Source: Cenococcum geophilum 1.58
Taxonomy: Eukaryota; Ascomycota; Dothideomycetes; Gloniales; Gloniaceae
Assembly (NCBI GenBank): GCA_001692895.1
Contig: KV748219.1
Location: 1,054,001-1,118,000 of the forward strand
DNA length: 64,000 bases
Direction: 5' to 3'
The translations under genes were made by a program, and so were the position numbers. This document shows, piece after piece, positions 49,591-58,849 of the stretch. Within the stretch, counting starts at the first letter, position 1. Every line of letters starts with the position of its first letter. The notes under the pieces were generated by a model. That model had not been told where the DNA came from. It did no database searches and was given only the letters and a program-made list of their open reading frames with translations.

Positions 49591-49690
49591 CGGTTCAGTT
49601 ACGGCCCGTTAGAAGGCCGTACGGTGCATTTACGGCCCGTTAAAAGGCCGTATAGTTCATTTTACGGACCGTAAGCAGGACTTACGGCCA
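49591..49690 (+). repeat. 31-bp tandem repeat with palindromic core near Copia-2 3' end
   Basis: Two and a half copies of cagttacggcccgttagaag followed by gccgtacggt. Each holds a tacggcc...ggccgta inverted pair that could fold. The related palindrome ttacggaccgtaa occurs elsewhere in this element (near 45013 and 49152). Confidence 0.75.
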
Positions 49691-49829
49691 GCTTAGAGCA
49701 CCATTTGGAAGGCAACCCAGAAGGCACCTTAGGAGGGATTTCCTATATATTTTCTTATGTGTTTTATAGTTCTATTAAGACAATTACGGAGGCTATATAT
49801 AAGTGGTTTCATTTTCCAAGTACTGCTAG

Positions 49830-50100
49830 TGTATAATTACAGCACCTGTCGTACTAACCGCGTGCTTACGCGTTCGGTACGCCGAGTACGTATTTACACG
49901 TTTGGTGTAATAACCACCCGCTTACGCGTCTGGTGCACTTTTAAAGCACTAACTAATTAGGGGGGAGGCGCATTAGTATATAGACTACGTAGTTTGCTTT
50001 ATATAATCGATAGTCACTATTATCTAAAAGAGCATACAATACTATATGTATTTCGTGCCCCTAGATCTGACTTACTTATGCTATTAAGTTAGTATAAACA
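49830..50100 (+). repeat. 3' LTR of Copia-2 (271 bp)
   Basis: It begins tgtataattacagcacc and ends agtataaaca, so it keeps the CA end that the 5' copy has lost. Confidence 0.93.
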
Positions 50101-50105
50101 AGTAT

Positions 50106-52475
50106 ATATTATATTACAAATATTACTAAAATTAGACCATTTCTATAATCTTTACCTATAGCTCTATAGTCTAAACCTATTTTATATTAAGCTCTCCTAT
50201 TTATTCTTTATCTCCTCCGTATATTGCACCTTATATATAATATAATTATTCTTCTAATCCTTAAACTATTAAGATAAATCTTTTATCCGCAATCTCTTAT
50301 TTATATACTATTTAATTCTCCTCTATTATATAATATCCTAACATAGTCTCTTTATTATAAATTTATCCTATATATCTATTGCTCCTCCATTTCCTTTTAA
50401 TTTATTATTTTCTTTACTACTTAATTTAGTCCCCTATATATTTAACCTACCTCTATCTTTATCCATTTCTTTTACTAAACTCTTTTCTTTTTTTTAGACT
50501 TACTTATTATAGCTAATTATTTAGCGCTATTAATAAGAGCTATGTCTAGCCGCTTACTTAGAGTCGCTCCTTAATTTCCTACTACTACTCTTTTTTTCTT
50601 TATCCCCCTTAGGTTGCCCTTATATATATTATACCTTTCCTTCCCTATCTTATAACTTAGCCAATTTATCTATTTATCTATTTCCTTATTTAAAGTAATC
50701 TATTTATAAGTCTTATTTAATATAAACTCCTTTATTATATTATCTACCTTTTATCCCTACTTCTTTACTCTCCTCTTATCTCTCCCTATCTATAACGCCC
50801 GTATAATAATTACCTTACTTTTTAATCCGTTTTATTTTACTCTTCTACTCTCTTATATATAGTCGCGTATCTTCTTTAGTATTTCTATATATATTACTAC
50901 TTATATTATTAGTGCATTATTACCTAACCCTAGCGCATTTATTGCCGTAAATACTTACTCTTACCTATTAGTTAGCTGCTATAAAATCCTCTTCTTTATA
51001 TCTATCGCTATAACCTACTACTTTTACTACCCTTTTAGCCTATGCGATTTTCTTATAGTATACTATAACCTACCCTAGCATAGAATACTACTTTTTCTTC
51101 TTCTTAACTAGCGTTTATACTTTATTATCCTTTTATACCCTTTTATATAACTACACCCGATACTTTATATTTATTCTTATTATTTTATTTTAAAACTTAA
51201 CTATATCTCTTTTATTTAATTCTATTACTTTATAGGATTAGATTTTATTTCTAGGTAGTAGTATTACTATTAAATATACTAGTTACGTTTACTTTTTTAT
51301 TATCTTAACTAGTTTTAATATACTTAGCTACTATTTATTATTTAAATCTAATATAATATAGTATTTATTAAGTATAATCCGATTTAGCTACTTTATTCTT
51401 TTTTATTATTAATAAACCTACTAAACGCCCTTAATCCCGCCGCTTTTAAAGTAGCTAATATAATACTAGCCTAATAGGGCGGCCTCTACCTGTCTTACTC
51501 TGCATAGCTAATTCCTACCTTATTATATCTATCTTTTAGGTCCTTTTATAGTAAATTTAGTGGTATAATAATAATTATTACCCCTATCCTTATACTTACT
51601 ACCACCAGTATAAAAAAAAGACTCTTTCCGCCTCTTATATGTATAATAATTAGTACCTATAACTATTATTATATAATAGCCTCTAATCTAGGTCTCTATA
51701 GCCTTTAAAACTTCTCCTATAATCCTACTAGCTATTTAAGCTACCTTTTAAATCTATTTTACGTAACCTATTTTATTACTAAAACTCTTTCTATTCCTAC
51801 TCTACCTATACTTATTACTATATGTCTAAATTAATATATCCTTTCTTTTACGCTAACTAAAACCCTAGTATATAGTGCTAATCCGTATTAACTTTATAGA
51901 ACTCCTATCTTTCTAATATAGTATAAAACGGCGATTTTATTAATAGTCTTCTATATATTATCTTCTCCGTTTGCTTATAATATTTAAACTACCTCTTTAA
52001 TATATTATTAGTCTTATTACTACTCTTTTTATTTTTATATACTAAATCTAAATTCTAAATAACGCCTTTATTTCTTACTATCTCTTTCTATATAGCTAGG
52101 TAGATATATTACTAAATGCTTATAGAAATTCGCGCGTCTATTTTATCCGATATCTTTTATTATATTACTCTATATACGCAATTAAAGCCCTAAAAGCAAT
52201 CTAGATTACTTAGTCTCTCCTTTAATTTAGATATATCTTAGGCTTTCTTACTATTACCCTTACTTCTACCTTTATTATCGCTCTATTTCGCTATATTACT
52301 TTTCTCCCGCTTATCTCTATCCTCTTTATCCTTACTATTACTCTACTATTCTTTTAGCTCCGGCTCCTATAGAAAGGCTTTAATTTTATCCTACCCTCTA
52401 TATAGCATTTATAAAATCTCTATATATGGCTAAATAAGCTATAGGTAATATATAACTATTTTACTTACCTCTTTT
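50106..52475. other. Pyrimidine-rich, AT-rich decayed sequence
   Basis: No gene is supported in either strand. The minus strand has protein-like stretches rich in Lys, Arg and Ile (for example in 51400-51960), but no motif I recognise. It continues the skewed segment of 42246-43870. The right end at about 52475 is a breakpoint: beyond it the sequence matches Gypsy-A gag. Confidence 0.45.
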
Positions 52476-54300
52476 AGTATATACTAGTTATATAAGGCGC
52501 AAAGTACGTAATAACAGATATAAAGTTAAAAACTATAAAATGGCGCAAAGCTAATAGACCTAAGTAGTACTAAAGAATCTAAGAGATAGATAAAGAAACT
52601 ATAGAAACCTAAAGGTTAAGGATTAAGTAATTACAGGACTAAGAAGCAGAGGCTAAACTAGGGATCTTAATAGTAGAAGACGTTTAGGTGAACTCTATAG
52701 CAAGAAAAATAGTTTAAAGATAGAGCTTATATAAATTGCGGAAAATAAGGTTATTTTACTAAAGACTATAGAGGTGGTTAGAGTAACCACGTAGTAAAAG
52801 GTACTAGGTTATTAGAGTATAATATTATAGATATAAGTGTATTATATAGGACTAAGGAGGGTTTAATTAAATACTTTACATTTTATTATAATAACGTATA
52901 CCAAATTTATTAGGACGCTAAGTATGGCGTAAGCTATTGGCTATAAGAGCTAGAGTTAAGAGGACTTAAAGGAACTAGAGAGTTAGACGAAGAATAAGAT
53001 TAACTCTATAAGCTAAATTAAGATATTATAGTAATATATAGATAAAGATTAGTAATAATAATAATGGAGTTAGAGTACTTATTAATTAATAGTAATAAGG
53101 AAGAAAAAAAGGCTAACTAGGAGCGCTTAAACCTTAATAATATAATAGAAGTAGAGACTAAGACCTCTATAGAACGAGGATCAATAACGGGTATTATAAC
53201 ACTATTAAATATAATATCCATTGCTTTATAAGATGGAAGAAGTAATATTTAAAGATAATTAAGTAAGTAGACGACTGCTAGTGCTAGCTTACCACTTATA
53301 AAAGGCAAAAGGCTATAGGCTTAAGATTTTTAAGACGAGATAAAATATACCTAAGATTTACAAGATGTAATAAGGAAGGCTTAAGTACCTATAATAGAAG
53401 AAAACCAATAGAAAAGAGTAACGGCTTAGTTTAAAGATAAACGAATAAGTATAGGATGTAAGTTTAAGAACTATAAGTTTGGGGAATAAATAAGAACGTT
53501 AGTTTTAGGTAAACGCGGTATTTAGCCTAAAGGATATTATAATACAGCGATAATAAGGTACTTTCTAATAGACAGACTATATACACTAAACCAGTTATAT
53601 AAAAAGTAGTATAGGCAACAATATAATAATAAATAGGAAGATTTCTATATATAGCTAGACCAAAAAGTTGTTTAAGACTAACCTATTATAGAGAAACGCA
53701 TAAGTTATATTAAAGGAGTATTAATTATAATGTTAAGGAACCTAGAAGAAGGATTTAGGGACTAGAGAAGCGAGTAATAAATCTTAGTACCTATAGAAGA
53801 AAGACTAATAGTTAGATTAGCTAAATAGAGGTTTAAACTTAAGGATAAAGACGAGCTAAGAGTTAACCTAAGTCACCTAGCTTATTATACACTATTGTAA
53901 ATAGCTTATATAGATAATATATATAATATATATAGAGCACCTAAAGATAAGAACTAAAAGTACCTAAAAAGGATATATTAGGCACTAAAAGAAAAGCGGT
54001 TTAGAGATACTAAGTATATATATAGATAGCACCTAGTAGAAGTATAGAGTTAAGGAGACCTAATACTTTAACTAGGAAGATTCCTTACGGAAAAATGCCT
54101 AGATAGAAGACAGTGATAGAATTGTTTAGAAAATACTTATTTATAGTATATAGAGGAAAAGAAAAGAAGTATTAGTCTAAAGAGGACTAAGTATAAATAG
54201 GATCTAGTAGCTAATAGTTAGGAAAAGGGGAGGCCTACGGAACTAAAGGGAACTAGTAGTAGAGCCTTAGACCCTTAAAGGAATTTAAAGACAATACCTA
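52476..54300 (+). pseudogene. Gypsy-B gag relic (partial)
   Basis: The zinc knuckle AYINCGK*GYFTKDYRGG lies at about 52717-52770 and corresponds to YIHCGKQGHYIRDY of Gypsy-A. Its Cys and His positions are partly Tyr. A spacer with TLTRKIPYGK (about 54065-54095) matches Gypsy-A TLTRKILYRR. Stops are frequent. The N-terminus is missing. Confidence 0.82.
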
Positions 54301-54308
54301 AATTTATA

Positions 54309-54384
54309 ACGTGTTCCACAAGCTAGTGGCCTACACAAGTAAGTGGCCTACCCTACCAAACTGCCCACACCACCAAACACGCGA
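54309..54384 (+). repeat. Left terminal inverted repeat of the pogo/Fot1 element
   Basis: It pairs with 56117-56189. An internal near-repeat (aagctagtggcctacacaag then aagtggcctaccctacc) could offer two transposase-binding sites in each end. Confidence 0.9.
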
Positions 54385-54407
54385 CGCGTTATTCAATAAC
54401 CACCTAA

Positions 54408-56060
54408 ATGGCAGTACCACAACAGTAAGAGGCCCTTTTTCGAGAGGGCAGAGTCGACCTAGGTGTTCAAGCCTACAAGCTGGGCCAAATTACATCCTTA
54501 CGAGGTGTTGAGAGGGCATATGACGTGTCCCGAAAGACAGTCAAGCGACGCGTCAGCGGCATTAGACCACAGCGCGGTTCTGCTGCCTCAAATCGCCGTC
54601 TTACACCAATACAAGAAGAGAGTCTTAAGCAGTGGATTCTATTAATGGATTAACGTGGTATGCCGCCTAGGATTGCGACCGTACGGCAGATGGCTAGTAT
54701 TCTAGCTACCTAATGCACTGGACAGACCGACCCTATTACTGTTGGCCAGAACTAGGTACGAAATTTTGTTAACCGCCATAACGATTTAAAATCTAAATAT
54801 AATCGTAAGTATAACTATTAACGGGCAAAATGCGAGGATCCTATACTTATTCGAGCCTGGTTTAAATGCGTTTAAGACACAAAAATACAGTATAGGATTC
54901 TGGATAATAATATCTAGAATTTTAATAAAACTGGCTATTAAATAGGTGTTATTGCAACTGTAAAAGTCGTTACTGGAACTAATCGGGCTGGCCGGCCTAG
55001 AACTATATAGCCAGGCAATCGAGAATGGGTTACAATTATTAAATGCATCAATGCCCTAGGGATCGCAATTCCACCACTTGTTATCTTTAAGGCAGTAATG
55101 CACCAGGCTACCTGGTATAAGAATGATATTATACCACACAACTGGTTAATTGGTGTTAGCGACAATGGCTAGACGACAAATAAGATTGGCCTAACCTGGT
55201 TAACGGAGGTATTCCACAAGCATACAAAGGATTGTACTGTTGGCACGCATCGGCTGCTAGTACTAGATGGCCATAACAGCCACGTATCGCCCGAATTTGA
55301 TTGGTTCTGCCTGGATCACCAGATAGTTGTCCTTTGTATACCGGCGCATTCATCGCATCTACTGTAGCCACTAGACGTAGGCTGTTTTTCAGCACTAAAG
55401 CAGGCCTACGGACACCTCATTGAACAGATTATGAGCCGCGGCGTTAACCACATTGATAAACGCGAATTCCTACCTATATATAGGCAGGCTAGGCAGGCAG
55501 CAATACATCAGAGCAATATACAGGCAGGATTTGCAGCTACTGGCTTAGTTCCATACGACCCAGATCGCGTACTATCACTGCTGCATACCGAATATCAGAC
55601 ACCATCACCCCAACGTTCGCGATCAGATGCATCCTGGGCAGCTGAAACACCCCATAACGTTGCTGAGCTATAGAAGCAGACGGTCCTATTAAAGCGCTAT
55701 CTTAAACAGCGCACGTATAGCCCACCAAGTCCAACAGAGCAAGTCTTTGCCCAGCTTGTTAAGGGTTGCGAAATAGCGATATCAAGCGCTGTCCTACTTG
55801 CGACCGAAAATCAAAAGCTACGTATGGAAAACCAGCGCCAAAAACGAAAGAGGGCAACCAAGCGCACGTATATAGCTAGGGGGGGTGTTTTATCAGGAGT
55901 AGAAGGGCTATCTCGTGCACAAGCTGTCCAGAAGGGGGCAGTAGAGGGGGCAGTAGAGGCAGCGGCTGAGCGACCGCAACGGGCAGTGCGCAAGTGTAGT
56001 ATATGCAAATCAATAGAACACACAGCACGTACGTGCCCTAGACGGCAGGCAACTAGCTAG
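54408..56060 (+). pseudogene. pogo/Fot1-type DDE transposase relic, 551 codons
   Basis: From ATG 54408 to TAG 56058-56060 the frame is unbroken by indels, with 12 internal TAA/TAG codons. The length fits Fot1-type transposases. An N-terminal Psq/CENP-B type helix-turn-helix is visible (EGRVDLGVQAYKLGQITSL then RAYDVSRKTVKRRV, about 54440-54550). The first DDE motif reads NFNKTGY (54918-54938), where Asp-Glu is expected, so the first catalytic residue is lost. LVLDGHNSH (about 55257-55283) and the PLDVG motif (about 55374-55388) keep the other two. The C-terminus has a basic segment and a CCHC zinc knuckle CSICKSIEHTARTC (about 55996-56037). The enzyme would cut and reinsert the element at TA. 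Smaller open frames at 54938-56060 on either strand are parts or shadows of it. Confidence 0.95.
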
Positions 56061-56116
56061 TAAATAGCTACACCAAATATAGTTATTTGTGGTTAACTAA
56101 TTGCCTCATTTTACGA

Positions 56117-56189
56117 TCGCGTGTTTGGTGGGGGCAGTTTGGTAGGGTGGGCCACTTGCTTGTGTGGGCCACTAGCTTATAAAACACGT
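56117..56189 (-). repeat. Right terminal inverted repeat of the pogo/Fot1 element
   Basis: Inverse of the left end, with C/T differences and a missing 3-bp cac. It is followed by the TA target duplication. Confidence 0.9.
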
Positions 56190-56199
56190 TAAGTTAAAT

Positions 56200-58408
56200 A
56201 GTAAGATTAACAGTTTAAAGTACTAATAGATAGTGGAGTAATAAGGAACTATATATTACTAGCGGCAGTAAAAAGAATAGGGCTACTATATAGGTAAAAG
56301 GAGCATCTATATCTACTTACGACGATTTTAGGAGATTAAATAGCTTATAAAGGAGGTATTATTAATTTCAAAATAGGACCTATTTAGTTAACTATTAAAG
56401 AAAGATAGGTTAAGATATCTTCTAATATTTTACCATTAGGGAAGGACAAGGCAATACTAAAGATGCCTTAGTTATAGGAATATAATCTAAGGATGAATTA
56501 GGTTATAGGTTAGGTCAATATTAGGGATACTTAATAGCGCAAGATATAATAATAAACTAAGTCGGAGTAATATATAAAGAGACTAAGTAAGGCTTAAGTT
56601 ATATACTAAAGAAATACCATAAGTATAGTAAAAAGTTATAGTTATTAGAAAGTAAAAAGTTATTAAAATATATAGTATAGAACTATAAGATAGAGTTAAA
56701 ACTAGAAATAAGTCTAAAGTTCTTTCTAATCTATAAGCTTACTAAAACTAAATTAGTAGCGCTTAAGGAGTTTGTCTAGGAGAACTTATAAAAGGGATAT
56801 ATTAGACTATTATAGTTATTAGTAGAATATCTAGTACTATTTATTCTAAAGAATAACGGAAAACTTAGGATGTATATAGACTATAAATAGTTAAATAGCA
56901 TTACTAAGAAGGATAGGTATTTTTTACCCTTAATTAGCGAAATCTAAGATAGGATAGGTAATGCGTAAATATTTACAAAGGTAGATCTGAGATAGGCGTA
57001 CTATTAGATTAGAATTAAGGAAGGCAACAAGTAAAAGGCAGCCTTTAGGTTAAAGAAAGGACTATATAAGCTATTAGTTATATAATTTAGGCATATAAAC
57101 GCACTAGTAACGTTCTAAAAGCGAATTAATAGCATATTAAGAGAATACTTAGATAAGTTAATTATAGTATACCTTAACAATATTATTATTTATTTAATAA
57201 GTAAGGAAGAATATAGAGAACATATTAAATGGGTCTTAAAGAGATTATAAGAAGAATAGATACCAGTAGCAATTAAGAAATGCGAATTCTTTACAAGAAA
57301 GACCGATTTTATAGGATTTATTATTAAACTAGGAAAGATTAGTATAGACCTAAAGAAAGTCGAAGCTATAATAAGTTAGTAAGAACTAGAGAATGTTACT
57401 TAATTAAAATCGTTCCTAGGGTTTTGCAATTACTATAGGAGGTTTATAGCATAATAGTTAAAAAGTATTAAGCCGTTTATAAGGCTAACGAAGAAAGAAA
57501 AACCGTAGGTTTAGGTAGAAGAGTAAAGAAAACTATTTAAAAAACTAAAAGAGTTATTTACCTAGAAACCAATCCTCAAGATCTACTAACTAAAGTTAGA
57601 AACAGTTGTTAAGATAGATATATTAGACTTTATACTAGGAGTATATTTACTATAGAAGCATTAGGACGTACAGTATTTAGTAGTATATTATAGTCGAAAG
57701 AGGAGTACCTACTAAGCTACTTAGAGTTGTTTCCCCTACTAATAAACACGAGTTTATTTTAGCCTTTTCCGCTTCTAGCTTATAGAGACCTTACTTAACT
57801 AGGCAAAACTCTTTAGAGCGTACCTTCTTATAAACCTTCTTAAGACGGGTTAACTAAGTAAAGTAGTCTAATAAAGTTTAAATGCGTAAGCAGATGCTTT
57901 TAACGTACGGCATTAAGCCTCTAGCAACCGGGCTAATTCCTTAGCAGAATAATAGAGTTAATTATAAGCGGCTATAAGCAAGCTCTTAAGCTTTTTAGCC
58001 TTAACTTAAATACAAGACCCTATAATAAGTTACTTAGGGAACTAGGAGACTATTAAGAGTTATAGAATGTATATATTTAGCGTTAGGAACCGATCTAACA
58101 TTATAGGAAGACCGTATATTTAATTTAGTACACTTAACGTAAGAGGATAGTTAGTGACTGGAGGGAGCCGCGATTATAATTTATATTAACTTTTTATCCG
58201 TATAACTAGAATAGGAAGATATAGCCTTACCTAAAGAAAGAATCTTAAGTATTATACAATTATAATAATTAGTAGATAAAGAAGAAGAGGCTTTAGGCAT
58301 AATAAGTAAAAATATTAACTAAGTTAATTAAACGGATATTATACCTCTAGTAGATAACTTAGAGATATTAGAGATCTTTAAGAATAAAGATAAAGAGAAG
58401 GGAGGTAG
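56200..58408 (+). pseudogene. Gypsy-B pol relic (protease, reverse transcriptase, C-terminal tail)
   Basis: The protease keeps LIDSGVIRNYI (about 56222-56255). LPLGKDKAILKMP (about 56432-56470) precedes reverse transcriptase, which shows NNGKLRMYIDYK (about 56852-56890), FTKVDLR*AYYQIRIKEG (about 56973-57026) and VYLNNIIIYL (57166-57195, both active-site Asp now Asn). KSFLGFCNYYRRFI at about 57408-57450 is the connection region. After the start of RNase H (near 57700) the sequence jumps to the element tail, including ALGIISKNIN near 58293-58322 and KNKDKEKGGS near 58381-58410, which match Gypsy-A. Integrase is missing. Confidence 0.85.
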
Positions 58409-58839
58409 TGTTACGGACGCTTTAAGTATAATATTATAACTACTTAGAGAAGAGTTAGCGAAAGCTAGTTAGTTAATATAGGTACGGTCTAAAATAGATC
58501 TAGTAGAACTATATAATAAGAAATACTAACTAAGGTCACGTGGTTAGATCTATAATCTTTAAGATTAGGAAGATATAGGATTTATAAATGGATTAACAGA
58601 TTAACAGATTAACAGATTAATAGAGCAAAGGGATTTCTTAGGCATATAGTTGTATATTTAAAGGACTATAGTCCCTACCTAGATAGTTCTCTCTTTATAG
58701 TAAATCTTAGAATATAATTAGAGTTAATTTATTAGGCAACCACTCCACTAGTTATTATTACATTATTGACTTTATTTATACCTATATACCTAGCCCATTA
58801 ATAAGTTTACCGTAGTACCTACTATAAGGCTCTTTTATA
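58409..58839 (+). repeat. Gypsy-B 3' LTR (about 431 bp)
   Basis: It starts tgttacggacgctttaag and ends aaggctcttttata. It is homologous to the 426-bp Gypsy-A LTR in opposite orientation. It carries a private run of four 8-bp units (gattaaca) at about 58591-58622. A polypurine run precedes it. Confidence 0.88.
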
Positions 58840-58849
58840 GTTAGGATAT

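Larger units (their letters stand above)
43876..50100 (+). mobile_element. Copia-2: full-length LTR retrotransposon relic
   Basis: A 6225-bp Ty1/Copia-type element with 271-bp LTRs of equal length and a perfect 5-bp duplication agtat (43871-43875 and 50101-50105). It has a ~370-bp leader with a 72-bp tandem repeat, one long gag-pol frame, and a 31-bp tandem repeat before the 3' LTR. All Copia domains are present in order, but the frame has very many TAA/TAG codons. It is older or more heavily mutated than Copia-1. Confidence 0.93.
54309..56189 (+). mobile_element. pogo/Fot1-like DNA transposon
   Basis: A 1881-bp element with ~75-bp terminal inverted repeats (54309-54384 and 56117-56189, starting acgtgttccacaagctag and its mutated partner) and a TA target duplication (54307-54308 and 56190-56191). 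One transposase frame fills the interior. The TIRs differ by transitions and a 3-bp gap. It sits between the gag and protease parts of Gypsy-B and is clearly less mutated than its host, so it is among the latest insertions. Confidence 0.95.
52476..58839 (+). mobile_element. Gypsy-B: truncated second copy of the Gypsy-A family
   Basis: A plus-strand relic that aligns with Gypsy-A from ctagttatataaggcg (A minus-strand position about 22131). It lacks the 5' LTR and the first ~0.8 kb of gag. A pogo/Fot1 element interrupts it at 54309-56189. A second deletion near 57700 removes most of RNase H and integrase (roughly 1.8 kb by comparison with Gypsy-A). The C-terminal tail, a polypurine run agaagggaggtag and one LTR follow. 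It ends at 58839 inside the integrase of Gypsy-C. Confidence 0.88.

Noticed and set aside
54938..56023. Minus-strand open frames at 54938-55165, 55156-55395 and 55811-56023
   Set aside because: They lie opposite the pogo transposase, whose frame and motifs are clear.
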